DNA of 34,057 nt from Myxococcales bacterium (GTDB lineage: Bacteria > Myxococcota_A > UBA796 > SXON01). Where the stretch lies: contig SHYV01000018.1 in assembly GCA_009692605.1 (NCBI GenBank), positions 1 to 34,057 of the forward strand, in the 5' to 3' direction. Below, piece after piece: positions 7,893 to 14,817 of the stretch (position 1 is its first letter; every line of letters begins with the position of its first letter). A model generated the notes under the pieces. The model ran no database searches. It saw nothing but the letters and a program-made list of their open reading frames with translations, and was not told where the DNA came from. A program made the translations under genes and the position numbers.

Positions 7893-9109
7893 TATTCCAC
7901 CTTCCAGAAGAGCACTCTTCCGGTGTCACTGGTGTAGTCGACCACTGCGGTGATGCGCGCGCTGGCGTCACCGACGAGGCCGGTCGATGTCAGAGTGAAG
8001 TAGTTGTTCTTGGTGGTGATCATCGACGCCAGCTGCGGGTTGCTAACTGCAAATCCGTTCGCTTCGCACCACTTCACGAAGTCCGTACCCTTGTTGAACG
8101 CTGTGGTCAGCTCGGCCTCGTGGAAGGCATGAACGAACCTTGTCGCCATATCGTCCGTACATCCTGTGATGTTCGCGAGGCAAAGCCCCTTCAGGCCGGC
8201 GTCGTCGGCGCAGTTGATGTCGATCTTTCCGCCGCCGTAGATCGTCACCTGGCCGGCGAACCGGTCGTAGACCTCGTCCTGCCAGCCCTCGACCAGGCGG
8301 ATCTCCTCCCTGCTGTCGAACTTGGCGTTCTTCGACAAGTATGGAAACTCCGACCGGTTGTAATAGTCGTCCTCGTAGCTGCCCTTGCCGCTCGACACGA
8401 TGTCGTCCGTGTCAACCCAGTCAGCCAGGTTCGAGATGAGGTCCCACTTGTCCAGATTGCGTTCGCGGAGCCATTGGTCGTTGGCCTCGCCGCTCATCAC
8501 GCCCGCCAGCTGCAGGCCGATCGCGGTGTTCTGGACCGGTGTGGCCGGGTCGCGGGTCGACAGCGCGTTCACGTTGACCCTGCAATCCTCTCCTCGGATG
8601 CTGACCGAGAAATCGCCCTCGAAGTCAAGGAAGTTTCGACTGGAGAAGTGGCCGCCTTCTTCCCGGCTCTCCTCGGCCACCTGATCGCTCACCTGACCGC
8701 TCTGCTGGAACTCCTCCGCGTCCTCCTCCTCGATGTCGCTGCCATCGGCCACCAGCAGCATGCGAAGCAGGCCGGTGTTGATGAACGGGATCATCTTCCA
8801 CAATGCGTCCCCCGAAGGGATGCCCATCGCCTCCATCGCCTGCTTGTACATGGGCTGTCGGGCGATCTGGGAGTTCGCCATCAGGATCAGCCGGTAGATG
8901 CTGATGCCGGAGTTCGCAAGGTAGTAGGCTTGTGATTGTTGTCTGGCGTGGACGGCGGTGAGCGTCCGTACCCGTGCCCCGAACGTGATGTCGGTGACCA
9001 GGACGGTCAGGGTCAGGATCGCGGCCAGCACCAGCAGCAGCGCGATCCCGCGCCGGTCGCGACGATGCCGACGCAGCCGAGCGCGGGCGCCGATCCCGGG
9101 CCGGGTCAT
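7892..9109 (-). CDS. gspK: minor pseudopilin GspK
   Basis: A 405-aa minor pseudopilin. I chose the ATG at 9109, which overlaps the gspJ stop (ATGA). The open frame continues upstream, but that part lies inside gspJ. The basic leader ends in RRDRRG and is followed by the hydrophobic helix IALLLVLAAILTLTVLV. The +5 residue is Leu rather than Glu, as expected for GspK, which caps the pseudopilus tip. Tip signatures include QAYYLANSGISIYRLIL and a large inserted domain with NLADWVDTDDIVSSG, the conserved DW(x)D segment near its metal site. Prepilin peptidase processing is expected, although no gspO is present in this window. Confidence 0.93.
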   Translation of the reverse strand: MTRPGIGARARLRRHRRDRRGIALLLVLAAILTLTVLVTDITFGARVRTLTAVHARQQSQAYYLANSGISIYRLILMANSQIARQPMYKQAMEAMGIPSGDALWKMIPFINTGLLRMLLVADGSDIEEEDAEEFQQSGQVSDQVAEESREEGGHFSSRNFLDFEGDFSVSIRGEDCRVNVNALSTRDPATPVQNTAIGLQLAGVMSGEANDQWLRERNLDKWDLISNLADWVDTDDIVSSGKGSYEDDYYNRSEFPYLSKNAKFDSREEIRLVEGWQDEVYDRFAGQVTIYGGGKIDINCADDAGLKGLCLANITGCTDDMATRFVHAFHEAELTTAFNKGTDFVKWCEANGFAVSNPQLASMITTKNNYFTLTSTGLVGDASARITAVVDYTSDTGRVLFWKVE

Positions 9110-9825
9110 CCGCCCCCCGTGGAGAGCAGGTTCTTCGTCACCGCGGGGCCGTACGCGAGGATGATGGTGGTCGCGTAGGTGCGGGTGATGTTCCGATCGG
9201 GATCTTCTGGGTCCGGAGCCAACATCTCGAGCACGATGCGCACCGCTCGGGGCAGTCGGTACGGCGTGTCGGCGCCCGTCGTATCCCACTCGTCGCGCCA
9301 GTCGCCGGTGGTGGGGTCAAGAAAGCGCAGGTTGAAGGTCTTCACGCCGTACGCGAGCGGCAGGATCCGCCCGTCCTTCTCTGGCGCCTGATCGATGCGT
9401 ACGGCCTCCCGTCGCAAGAGGACCAGCGCGCCGTCCTTGTTTGGGTCGTCTTCGGTCCAATAGGTCAGCTCGGTTTGGTCGCCTTCCCGGGCGTTCTGGT
9501 GCATTCGACGATGCGAGAGCGCGGTGAACCAGACGATGTCCGGGTCGTCGTTCTTGGCGATGAACTGGGTCTTGAAAGTGTTCACGGCCTGGATGTTGGG
9601 GGTGAGCCAGGCCAGCTCGAAGTCGCGGTGCAGCCGGTCCATCGCGATGCGCGCCGACTGGTTGGAGGCGTCGTCCAGCTCCAGCCAGTCGCGGGCGTCG
9701 AGCGCGTTGGAGATGGTCTCGAAGGTGAGCACGCCGATCAGGGCGAGGATCGACACGGCGACCATGACTTCGAGCAGGGAGAACCCGGTGCGTCCCCGGC
9801 CGCTCCGGGCTGACCCCGGCTTCAA
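9106..9825 (-). CDS. gspJ: minor pseudopilin GspJ (TTG start)
   Basis: A 239-aa minor pseudopilin. The start is inferred as TTG at 9825-9823. It overlaps the gspI stop (TTGA), has AGGTGG a few bases upstream, and gives a normal 14-residue leader ending RGRTG before FSLLEVMVAVSILALIG. No ATG gives a sensible leader: the only upstream ATG in frame is deep inside gspI and would add over 100 Arg-rich residues. Glu at +5 is present. GspJ forms the pseudopilus tip with GspI and GspK. The mature part contains ARIAMDRLHRDFELAWL, typical of the family. The length fits. Confidence 0.92.
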   Translation of the reverse strand: MKPGSARSGRGRTGFSLLEVMVAVSILALIGVLTFETISNALDARDWLELDDASNQSARIAMDRLHRDFELAWLTPNIQAVNTFKTQFIAKNDDPDIVWFTALSHRRMHQNAREGDQTELTYWTEDDPNKDGALVLLRREAVRIDQAPEKDGRILPLAYGVKTFNLRFLDPTTGDWRDEWDTTGADTPYRLPRAVRIVLEMLAPDPEDPDRNITRTYATTIILAYGPAVTKNLLSTGGG

Positions 9826-10481
9826 TTGCCACCTGCAGCGCTGGTGCTCGCGTTCGGGTCCGCGCCCGAGCCGGCCACGATCTCGCCGGTTGGGTTCGCG
9901 ACGTGCGTGACCAGCTCGACGCAGTCTTCGCACTCCTCGTCCGCGGCGGGCTCCTCGCCCCACCACACCTCGACCCGCACCTCCCGGATGTAGGGCTTGA
10001 GCAGCTCGGAGATCATGTCCGGCTGCACGCCCAGGTCCGAGAGGTCTTTGCCGCCGCTGCCGGACGCATCGAGCTGGTCTTCGCTGGGTCCGAGCCCGGC
10101 GCCCTGCATGGCGTCGGCGCTCCCCGAGACGTCTCCGAGCTTGATGTCCACGGACCGGATCGTATAGGCCCAATGGAAATCACTGTACTCTTCTCCAAAG
10201 TCGATGTTCTCCCCGAAGTCTCCGTCGCCGCCGAAGTCCGCGAAGTCACCATCCTCGTCCACGTCGCTCTCCTGCACGCCATCTGACTCGATGCGCAGCA
10301 GCGCTTCCGTCATCTTTTGCTGGGCGAGCCAAGTCGCCGTGAGCGTGCGCTGCGAGTCGGTGGTCATGAATACGCTGGAGCCCTGCGCATTGACCAGCAC
10401 GAACAACGACATGGTCAGGATCACCAGCGCCACGACCACCTCGAGCAGCGTGAAGCCCTTTCGCCCGGCGTGCACATTCAC
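9822..10481 (-). CDS. gspI: minor pseudopilin GspI with an acidic insertion (GTG start)
   Basis: A 219-aa minor pseudopilin. The GTG at 10481-10479 overlaps the gspH stop (GTGA) and gives a 9-residue leader, MNVHAGRKG, before FTLLEVVVALVILTMS with Glu at +5. A longer frame upstream lies within gspH. After the family motif TWLAQQKMTEALL there is an Asp/Gly/Phe-rich stretch at about residues 71-101, with repeated DFG/DF units (GDFADFGGDGDFGENIDFGE). The C-terminus is also extended by a Gly/Ser/Ala tail and contains CEDC (184-187). Typical GspI is about 120-130 aa, so this protein is unusually long. It acts in the pseudopilus tip with GspJ and GspK. Confidence 0.9.
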   Translation of the reverse strand: MNVHAGRKGFTLLEVVVALVILTMSLFVLVNAQGSSVFMTTDSQRTLTATWLAQQKMTEALLRIESDGVQESDVDEDGDFADFGGDGDFGENIDFGEEYSDFHWAYTIRSVDIKLGDVSGSADAMQGAGLGPSEDQLDASGSGGKDLSDLGVQPDMISELLKPYIREVRVEVWWGEEPAADEECEDCVELVTHVANPTGEIVAGSGADPNASTSAAGGN

Positions 10482-11227
10482 CTCGACTCCGGGGCTTCCG
10501 ACGGCAACCACGCAAGCGATTGCCCGACCTCGGTCAGGTCCGGGTCGATGGTCACGCGGCCAGAGCTGGGCTCCGCCTCGATGGTGTAGCCGTCTTCGGG
10601 GTCGTCGATGTCCACGAGCCGGACAACGGTGTATTCGATGTCTCCGTTAGGGAAGACGTAGCTGTAGACGACGTTTGGTCCGTCCTCCTCCTTCCGCTCC
10701 ACGCCCTCCGGGGTGGGCACCTGCGGCTCCTTGTACTGCGGGGTGTAGACGAATCCGTAGCCGGTGGTGACCGGGAACTCGATCTTGCTCTTGAATCCGC
10801 TCATGTCCAGGCCGGTAAACTTTTTGTCCGACCCAGTGCCGGGGTCCTGGCTCACGGTTGTCGGGCTCCCGGATGCTGCGCTCATCCCTGAGAGCCCCGG
10901 AGTGTCGAACATCCTGATCGCCTTCTGTTCAGCCTCCATCGCCTCCTCGCGCTCCTCCGGTGAGCCGAACACGAGCGATCCGGGGTCGCCAACCTCAATC
11001 GTGTACCCGCCCGCGTCCAGATCATACTTGAGGCGAAAGCAGACATTTCGGAGCGTGGCCTCAGATTGCAGGAAGCGGTAGGTCTGTGCGAGCTCCCGCG
11101 CGAGCCCTCGCTGCTCCAGGTCCCAAATCGACGACAGACTTGGCACCGCCACTGCCAGAACCAACGCCATCACCCCGATGACCACCATCATCTCGAGCAG
11201 GGTGAAGCCGTGTCTGATCCGCGTCAT
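10478..11227 (-). CDS. gspH: minor pseudopilin GspH
   Basis: A 249-aa minor pseudopilin. The ATG at 11227 overlaps the gspG stop (ATGA) and gives a 7-residue leader, MTRIRHG, before FTLLEMMVVIGVMALVLAVAVP, with Glu at +5. ARELAQTYRFLQSEATLRNVCFRLKYD matches the helix-strand unit after the N-terminal helix in the GspH class. A central low-complexity insertion (about residues 95-135: EEREEAMEAEQ, then Ser/Gly/Thr) makes it longer than the usual 170-190 aa. The C-terminal strands (GDIEYTVVRLVDID, SGRVTIDPD) fit the GspH fold. It links the tip to the GspG fibre. Confidence 0.9.
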   Translation of the reverse strand: MTRIRHGFTLLEMMVVIGVMALVLAVAVPSLSSIWDLEQRGLARELAQTYRFLQSEATLRNVCFRLKYDLDAGGYTIEVGDPGSLVFGSPEEREEAMEAEQKAIRMFDTPGLSGMSAASGSPTTVSQDPGTGSDKKFTGLDMSGFKSKIEFPVTTGYGFVYTPQYKEPQVPTPEGVERKEEDGPNVVYSYVFPNGDIEYTVVRLVDIDDPEDGYTIEAEPSSGRVTIDPDLTEVGQSLAWLPSEAPESR

Positions 11228-11721
11228 TCGTCCTTCATGTCCCAGGAATAAATGTCGGCGTTGTTGTCCTCGCCGCCTTCCTTCCCGTCGGCGCCGAGCG
11301 AGATCACCTCCCATGGGTGGCTGCCGTGCGTGCCGGGGGCGAAGTACAGGAAGTCGTGGCCCCAGCTGTCCTGAGGGACCTCCTCGTTGGGGAAGTACTT
11401 CTTCATGGCGCTCAGCCCCTCAGACGTCGACGGGTACTTGCCCCTGTGCTTTGTTGAGTACATGTCCAGCTGGCTCTGGATCTGGCTAATCTGGATCTTT
11501 GTGGTCTGGCTTTGGGCATCGCCGAAGCGGGCGGCTACCTGAACACCAACGACGGTCATCAGGATCCCGATGATCGCGATGACCACCATGATCTCGACCA
11601 GCGACATTCCCAGCCGCGCCTGACGCAGCCGTGCCGGCCGGCGAAGCAGCGAGTCCCGGTGAAGCAGAGAGGGCTTTGAGACGAGCGGGGTAGTGACGGG
11701 GGAGGAGAGCGACGGATTCAT
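11224..11721 (-). CDS. gspG: major pseudopilin GspG
   Basis: A 165-aa major pseudopilin, the main subunit of the T2SS pseudopilus. The ATG at 11721 is preceded by AAAGGAG at good spacing. Cleavage is expected after Gly38 (RLRQARLG), before MSLVEIMVVIAIIGILM, with Glu at +5. Family marks are FGDAQSQTTKIQISQIQSQLDMY, YPSTSEGL, DSWGHDFLY and GADGKEGGEDNNADI, the last being the region that binds the structural calcium. Two features are odd: the leader is 38 residues instead of about 6-15, and the mature protein would start with Met rather than Phe. No alternative ATG, GTG or TTG lies in the leader. It is separated from gspF by 26 bp. Confidence 0.95.
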   Translation of the reverse strand: MNPSLSSPVTTPLVSKPSLLHRDSLLRRPARLRQARLGMSLVEIMVVIAIIGILMTVVGVQVAARFGDAQSQTTKIQISQIQSQLDMYSTKHRGKYPSTSEGLSAMKKYFPNEEVPQDSWGHDFLYFAPGTHGSHPWEVISLGADGKEGGEDNNADIYSWDMKDE

Positions 11722-11747
11722 GCAGGCTCCTTTGGGAGGGGGGTAGG

Positions 11748-13028
11748 CTATTTGATTGCGGCGGAGAGGTTCAGCATGGGCAACAGGACGCCCAGCGCGA
11801 CGATGCCCACGACGCCGCCCATGAACAGCGTGAGGATGGGTGTGAGCAGAGAGGTGAGCGCGTTGACCGTATTGTCGACCTGGGTGTCGTAGGAGTCCGC
11901 GACCTTTGCCAGCATGGGCTCCAGCTCCCCAGTGCGCTCGCCGATGCTGATCATGTGGATGACGATGGGGTCGAATTCGCCGGAGGCGCGAAGGGGGGGG
12001 GCGATCGGCTGTCCCTCGGCGATGTTCTTGGCCGCGGCCTCTACGGCCGATGCGATGATGTCGTTTCCAACTACGGATTTGACGATGCCGAGGGCCGTCA
12101 GGATGGGGACTCCGGAGGTGAGGAGCGTGGCCAGGGTGCGGGAAAAACGGGAGACGGCGACCTTGCGGTTGATCGGCCCAAGGATGGGTAGGCGCAGCAG
12201 CCGGCGGTGCCACCAGATGCGCCCGGTGGGACTCCGGATGAACCGGATGAACCCGAAGATAGCTGCGGGGATCAGGATCGCCAGCAGCCACCAGTAGTTG
12301 ATGACAAAGTTGGACGCCGCGAAAAGCACCCGGGTCAGGAGCGGCAGCTCACTATGGAAACTGTCCAGCACCTTCTTGATGCGGGGGATGACGAACGCGA
12401 ACAGTCCGAGCACCAGCGCCGAGCTCATCCCCATCATGATGAGCGGGTAGGTCAACGCGGACACCAGCTTTCCGCGCAGCGCCACCGTGGCTTCGGTGAA
12501 CGTCGTCAGGCGCAGGAGCACCACGTCCAGCGCGCCAGACTTCTCGCCTGCGTCCACCATGTTGATGTACAGGTCATCGAACACATCGGGGTGCCCCCGC
12601 ATCGCCTTGGCGAGGGTGGCACCTTCGTTCACCTTGTCTTTCACGTCGGCCAACACCGACTTCAGCTTCGGGTTCTCGGTCTGCTCGCAGAGCGCGGTCA
12701 GCGCCTCGACCATGGGGATATTCGCCCCGAGCAACGTCGACAGCTGGGAGGTCAGCTGCGCGATGTCCTGGATGCTCACCCGCTCGAAGTACTTCTTGAA
12801 GTCGATCTCGACGTTCAGGCCCTTGCCTCGACCTAGGCCCTTGGCCAGCCCAGCGCCCCGGACCTGCCCGGCGCCCCCCGCCCCCCGCGCCTTCTGCTCG
12901 TAGACGTCGGTCGGGAACAGGCCCTGCTTCCGCAGGCGCGAGCGCGCGCCCTTGGCGGTGTCCGAGTCGATGATGCCCTTGACGGGCTTGCCGGTTCCAT
13001 CGAGGCCGACGTACTCCCACACCGGCAT
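11748..13028 (-). CDS. gspF: type II secretion inner-membrane platform protein GspF
   Basis: A 426-aa polytopic protein of the GspF/PilC family, the core of the inner-membrane platform that couples the GspE ATPase to pseudopilin insertion. The N-terminus MPVWEYVGLDGTGKPVKGII is the canonical opening. Two copies of the cytoplasmic four-helix domain are visible: one near residues 90-190 with QLSTLLGANIPMVEAL and MVDAGEKSGALD, the other near 290-390 with FSRTLATLLTSGVPIL and MISIGERTGEL. Three hydrophobic helices lie at about 193-215, 240-262 and 395-420. A Gly/Lys/Arg-rich linker (about 48-72) follows the first domain. The coding strand contains a run of nine C in the IAPPLR codons. Confidence 0.96.
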   Translation of the reverse strand: MPVWEYVGLDGTGKPVKGIIDSDTAKGARSRLRKQGLFPTDVYEQKARGAGGAGQVRGAGLAKGLGRGKGLNVEIDFKKYFERVSIQDIAQLTSQLSTLLGANIPMVEALTALCEQTENPKLKSVLADVKDKVNEGATLAKAMRGHPDVFDDLYINMVDAGEKSGALDVVLLRLTTFTEATVALRGKLVSALTYPLIMMGMSSALVLGLFAFVIPRIKKVLDSFHSELPLLTRVLFAASNFVINYWWLLAILIPAAIFGFIRFIRSPTGRIWWHRRLLRLPILGPINRKVAVSRFSRTLATLLTSGVPILTALGIVKSVVGNDIIASAVEAAAKNIAEGQPIAPPLRASGEFDPIVIHMISIGERTGELEPMLAKVADSYDTQVDNTVNALTSLLTPILTLFMGGVVGIVALGVLLPMLNLSAAIK

Positions 13029-13059
13029 GGTCAGGCGCTCCAGCGAGGCGGACGGACGC

Positions 13060-14817
13060 TCACAGCTCAGCCAGGCCTTCGACGGTCACGACGCGCATGA
13101 CCTCGTCGATCGACGTCAGGCCCTCGCGGATCTTGCGAACGCCGTCGTCGCGCAGGGTCAACATGCCCTCCTCGATCGCCCGGTGCTTGATCACCGCAGC
13201 GGACTGGGTCGCCACCTCACGGATCCCGTCGGTCACGATCAGCAGCTCGTAGATGCCCGTCCGGCCCTTGTAGCCGGTCTTGAGGCAGGCCGAGCATCCC
13301 CGATTTTCCACGGTTCCATCGCTCAAGGTCACGTCGACGTTGCCGGTGTGCTTGTAGATGGTGTGATCTCCCAACTCCGAGCGGTGGATGCGCGCATTTC
13401 GGAGCTCGGCATCGCTCGGTACGTAGGCCATCTTGCACTGCGGGCACAGGCGCCTCACCAACCGCTGCGCCTGCACGGCGACGAGCGAACTCCCCACGAG
13501 GAAGGGCTCCACGCCCATGTCGATCAGACGGGTGAACGCGGTCGGCGCGTCGTTGGTATGCAGCGTGGAGAATACGAGGTGGCCGGTGAGCGAGGCCTGA
13601 ACCGCGTTGTCCGCGGTCTCCTTGTCGCGAATCTCGCCGACCATGATGATGTCGGGGTCCTGACGCAAGTGGGCGCGCAGCGCGCTGGCGAAGGTGAGAT
13701 CGATCTTTGGATTGACCTGCGTCTGGCCGATTCCCTTCAGCTCGTACTCGATCGGATCCTCGATCGTCAGGATGTTCAGGTCTGGGGCGTTGATCTCGGC
13801 GAGCGCGGAGTAGAGCGTCGTGGTCTTTCCGGAGCCAGTGGGCCCGGTGACGAGCACGATGCCGTGGGGCTTCTGGATCAGCTCGCGGAAGTCGGCCACC
13901 ATCTTGGCGCCCATGCCGATCTGGTCTAGGTTGAAGACAGTGCCCTTCTCGAGGATACGCATGACCACGCGCTCGCCGTGCCGAACCGGCAGCGTCGAGA
14001 CCCGGAGGTCGATCTCACGGCCCGCGATGCGGGTGCGGATGCGTCCGTCTTGTGGGATGCGCTTCTCTGCGATGTTCAGGCCGCTCATGATCTTCACGCG
14101 GCTGACGATGCTGGCCTGTAGCTTGGCCGGCGGCTTCACGATTTCATAGAGCATGCCATCGATGCGGAAGCGCACGGCCAGCTCGCGCTCGAACGGCTCG
14201 ATGTGGATGTCGCTGGCCCGGTCTTTCACCGCCTGTGTCAGCAGCGTATTGACAAATTTGATGATCGGGGCCTGATTTGGGTCGTCGAGCAGGTCCGCGT
14301 CGAGGTTCAGGTTGCCGTCGTCGATGTCCTCGCCGACCCCCTCGTCGCGCATCTGCTCCATCACCGACGAGGCCGACCGGGCGGCGCGGTCGAACGCTTT
14401 GTTGGTGATGTCACGCAGCAGGTCGGTCGGGACGACGACAGGCCGGATGGGCTTCTTGTAGAGCAGCCGCAGGTCGGGCAGCAGGCGCATCGCGCGCTCG
14501 TCGGCGATCCCAACCCGGACGAAGGCGCCGTCGTGGCAGAGGGGCAGGAACGCCTCCTCGCGCGCCATGGCGAGCGAGATCGGCCGTACGAGCTCGACGT
14601 CCACGTCGTCGACCGTCATCTTGTCGTGCACCCGGAGCCCCAACACCTCCGCCAACGCGTTGGCCACGATGGCGGGGCTCGCGCCCTGAACGCGGGACAC
14701 CCCCTCGAGCAAGCCGACTCCTGATCGATCGCTCTCCCGGTGGGCCTCGCGCAGCTTGGCTGGCGCTACGCCGGCGCGCAGCAGCAGGTCATCGTAGGCG
14801 GGGCGCCGGACGGCCAT
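13060..14817 (-). CDS. gspE: type II secretion ATPase GspE
   Basis: A 585-aa cytoplasmic ATPase that drives pseudopilus assembly. The N-terminal MshEN-like domain spans about residues 1-135. The ATPase core has Walker A GPTGSGKTT (325-333), the Asp box TIEDPIEY (351-358), Walker B IIMVGEIRDKETAD (390-403) and the His box TGHLVFSTLHTND (411-423). The zinc-binding tetracysteine motif is CPQC (458-461) and CSAC (508-511). The spacer between the Cys pairs is longer than in enterobacterial GspE and includes HTGNVDVTLSDG. All key residues are intact. The ATG shares one base with the gspD stop (TGATG), and gspF follows after 31 bp. Confidence 0.97.
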   Translation of the reverse strand: MAVRRPAYDDLLLRAGVAPAKLREAHRESDRSGVGLLEGVSRVQGASPAIVANALAEVLGLRVHDKMTVDDVDVELVRPISLAMAREEAFLPLCHDGAFVRVGIADERAMRLLPDLRLLYKKPIRPVVVPTDLLRDITNKAFDRAARSASSVMEQMRDEGVGEDIDDGNLNLDADLLDDPNQAPIIKFVNTLLTQAVKDRASDIHIEPFERELAVRFRIDGMLYEIVKPPAKLQASIVSRVKIMSGLNIAEKRIPQDGRIRTRIAGREIDLRVSTLPVRHGERVVMRILEKGTVFNLDQIGMGAKMVADFRELIQKPHGIVLVTGPTGSGKTTTLYSALAEINAPDLNILTIEDPIEYELKGIGQTQVNPKIDLTFASALRAHLRQDPDIIMVGEIRDKETADNAVQASLTGHLVFSTLHTNDAPTAFTRLIDMGVEPFLVGSSLVAVQAQRLVRRLCPQCKMAYVPSDAELRNARIHRSELGDHTIYKHTGNVDVTLSDGTVENRGCSACLKTGYKGRTGIYELLIVTDGIREVATQSAAVIKHRAIEEGMLTLRDDGVRKIREGLTSIDEVMRVVTVEGLAEL

